A model generated the notes under the pieces. That model searched no databases. It saw nothing but the letters and a program-made list of their open reading frames with translations, and was not told the origin of the DNA. Positions 48,824-50,008 of a stretch of 50,008 nt of DNA are shown here, in pieces (the first letter of the stretch is position 1; every line of letters begins with the position of its first letter). The DNA is taken from contig JAKQJQ010000326.1 in the NCBI GenBank assembly GCA_029561105.1, positions 1 through 50,008 on the forward strand. The letters run 5' to 3'. The translations under genes and the position numbers were made by a program. This DNA comes from Bacteroidota bacterium. Lineage in GTDB: Bacteria; Bacteroidota; Bacteroidia; Flavobacteriales; Flavobacteriaceae.

Positions 48824-50008
48824 CTACTTCCCGATACAAAAATTCGCAAAGATATTCCCCAGCAGTTCATCATTGGTCACCTGCCCGGTGATCATACCAA
48901 AGTGGTACAAGGCTTCCTTGATGTCTATGGCCAGCAGGTCGCTCGAGAGGTTAGACTGCATGCCGAATTTCACTTTCTGGATCTCGTCGAGCGCCTTGAG
49001 CAGCGAATCATAGTGGCGCGTATTGGTGACAATGGTTTCGTTGTTGCGCAGCGCACCGGTGTTCACGTAGGAGAGCAGTTGGTTTTTTAGATCGTCGACA
49101 CCGAGGTTTTGTTTTGCCGAAAGCAACAGTATATCGGGAATTTCGGTTGTAATGTTAGCCTGTTGTGCTGTAGTGAGCTTGTCGGATTTGTTGCCGATAA
49201 TGACCAATGGCTTCAACGGGAACTGGTTCTTGATTTTCTCCAACTCAACCCTGACAGCGCCGAGATTCGTATGGTTGGCAATCAATTCTTCGGTATTGAT
49301 TAAGTACACCACCACCTGCGCCTGTTCTATCTTTTCAAAAGTCTTGCGGATACCCATACTTTCCACTACATCGGTCGTTTCCCTGATTCCGGCGGTGTCG
49401 ATAAACCTGAAACCGATGCCGCCAATGACAAGTTCATCCTCGATGGTGTCGCGCGTGGTGCCCGCAATGTCCGAGACAATCGCGCGCTCCTCGTTGAGCA
49501 AGGCGTTCATGAGTGTCGATTTGCCTACGTTGGGTTCGCCCACGATGGCCACGGGAATCCCGTTCTTGATCACATTGCCTACGGCGAAGGAATCGATGAG
49601 GCGTTTGAGGACGTGTTCGATGCGTTCGAGCAAGGTCGCGAATTGCGTACGGTCGGCGAAGGTAACATCTTCTTCGGCAAAGTCGAGTTCGAGCTCGATG
49701 AGCGAGGCAAAGTTGAGCAGTTCCTCGCGCAATCGGGCAATCTCGTTGCTGAAGCCGCCGCGCATCTGCTGCAGCGCAACCTGGTGCGAGGCTTCGTTGT
49801 CGGAGGCGATCAGGTCGGCTACGGCTTCGGCCTGGGAGAGGTCGAGTTTGCCGTTGAGGAAGGCGCGCAGGGTAAATTCTCCGGCTTCGGCCATCCTGCA
49901 GCCGTTGCGCAATAATAACTGGATGATCTGCTGCTGGATGTAGGTTGAGCCGTGGCACGAAATCTCGATGGTGTTTTCACCTGTGTACGAATTTGGGCCT
50001 TTAAAGAC
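48824..50008 (-). CDS. mnmE: tRNA uridine-5-carboxymethylaminomethyl(34) synthesis GTPase, 5' end outside the window
   Basis: The frame is open to the edge of the window; the first visible residues (FKGPNSYTGENTIEISCHG) are the tetrahydrofolate-binding N-domain, so roughly the first 75 codons are missing. The G domain shows G1 GEPNVGKSTLMNALL, the switch motif SDIAGTTRDTIEDEL, G3 DTAGI and G4 NKSDK. The C-terminus is the canonical FCIGK with the catalytic Cys. With MnmG it modifies U34 of tRNAs for Lys, Glu, Gln, Leu and Arg. Confidence 0.96.
   Translation of the reverse strand, partial: VFKGPNSYTGENTIEISCHGSTYIQQQIIQLLLRNGCRMAEAGEFTLRAFLNGKLDLSQAEAVADLIASDNEASHQVALQQMRGGFSNEIARLREELLNFASLIELELDFAEEDVTFADRTQFATLLERIEHVLKRLIDSFAVGNVIKNGIPVAIVGEPNVGKSTLMNALLNEERAIVSDIAGTTRDTIEDELVIGGIGFRFIDTAGIRETTDVVESMGIRKTFEKIEQAQVVVYLINTEELIANHTNLGAVRVELEKIKNQFPLKPLVIIGNKSDKLTTAQQANITTEIPDILLLSAKQNLGVDDLKNQLLSYVNTGALRNNETIVTNTRHYDSLLKALDEIQKVKFGMQSNLSSDLLAIDIKEALYHFGMITGQVTNDELLGNIFANFCIGK

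Overview
The window reads as chromosome of a member of Flavobacteriaceae (Bacteroidota), most likely Flavobacterium or a close relative. The evidence is: type IX secretion C-terminal sorting domains on several secreted proteins, a fused LpxC-FabZ enzyme, a TonB-dependent receptor with a CarboxypepD_reg-like N-terminal domain, Bacteroidota-type -7 promoter boxes (TAnnTTTG) before many genes, and the local gene orders (lpxD-lpxC/fabZ-lpxA-efp-lpxD2-sucD; pcm near smpB). I see no rRNA, tRNA, CRISPR array, prophage, plasmid or insertion-sequence transposase. Most genes are ordinary housekeeping genes.

Layout: 1-5 kb holds the 3' end of a type IX-secreted protein gene, a glycosyltransferase overlapping coaE, and a two-component system. 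5.2-13 kb is minus-strand: acyl-ACP thioesterase, miaA, an ion channel, a DnaQ/GIY-YIG fusion, a YggS protein, a DUF1015 protein, a hydroxyacyl-CoA dehydrogenase and a Gfo/Idh oxidoreductase. 13.2-21.2 kb has pcm, a secreted cyanophycinase-like protein, smpB with a helix-turn-helix regulator, a barrel protein, a subtilase gene broken by an in-frame TAG, a VF530 protein, and minus-strand acetyltransferase, hydrolase and epimerase genes. 21.3-29.4 kb is a plus-strand lipid A block with efp and sucD. 29.5-32.5 kb holds small unknowns, an acyltransferase, and a leftover sorting-domain fragment. 32.7-45.6 kb carries fumC, a small membrane protein, a TonB-dependent receptor, arsC, a CPBP protease with menE, a DoxX protein, M1 and S41 peptidases, and an acyl-CoA carboxylase subunit. 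45.8-50 kb has a DUF47-Pit phosphate uptake pair, two unknowns, and mnmE running off the end.

The least ordinary content is between genes. Ten tracts are built from short reiterated words, usually arranged as imperfect palindromes. Each tract has its own vocabulary, and many begin at or within a few bases of a stop codon. Three of them sit directly beside an ~80-150 bp repeat in the same order and relative orientation, which suggests one composite repeat element; a fourth, diverged copy of the repeat lies at 43.9 kb. Other points of note are the nonsense codon at the propeptide/catalytic boundary of the subtilase, the type IX sorting-domain remnant fused to the 3' end of the acyltransferase gene, and genes whose promoter box lies so close to ATG that the transcript may be leaderless.

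All calls come from reading the sequence and from recalled family knowledge. No database search was run.
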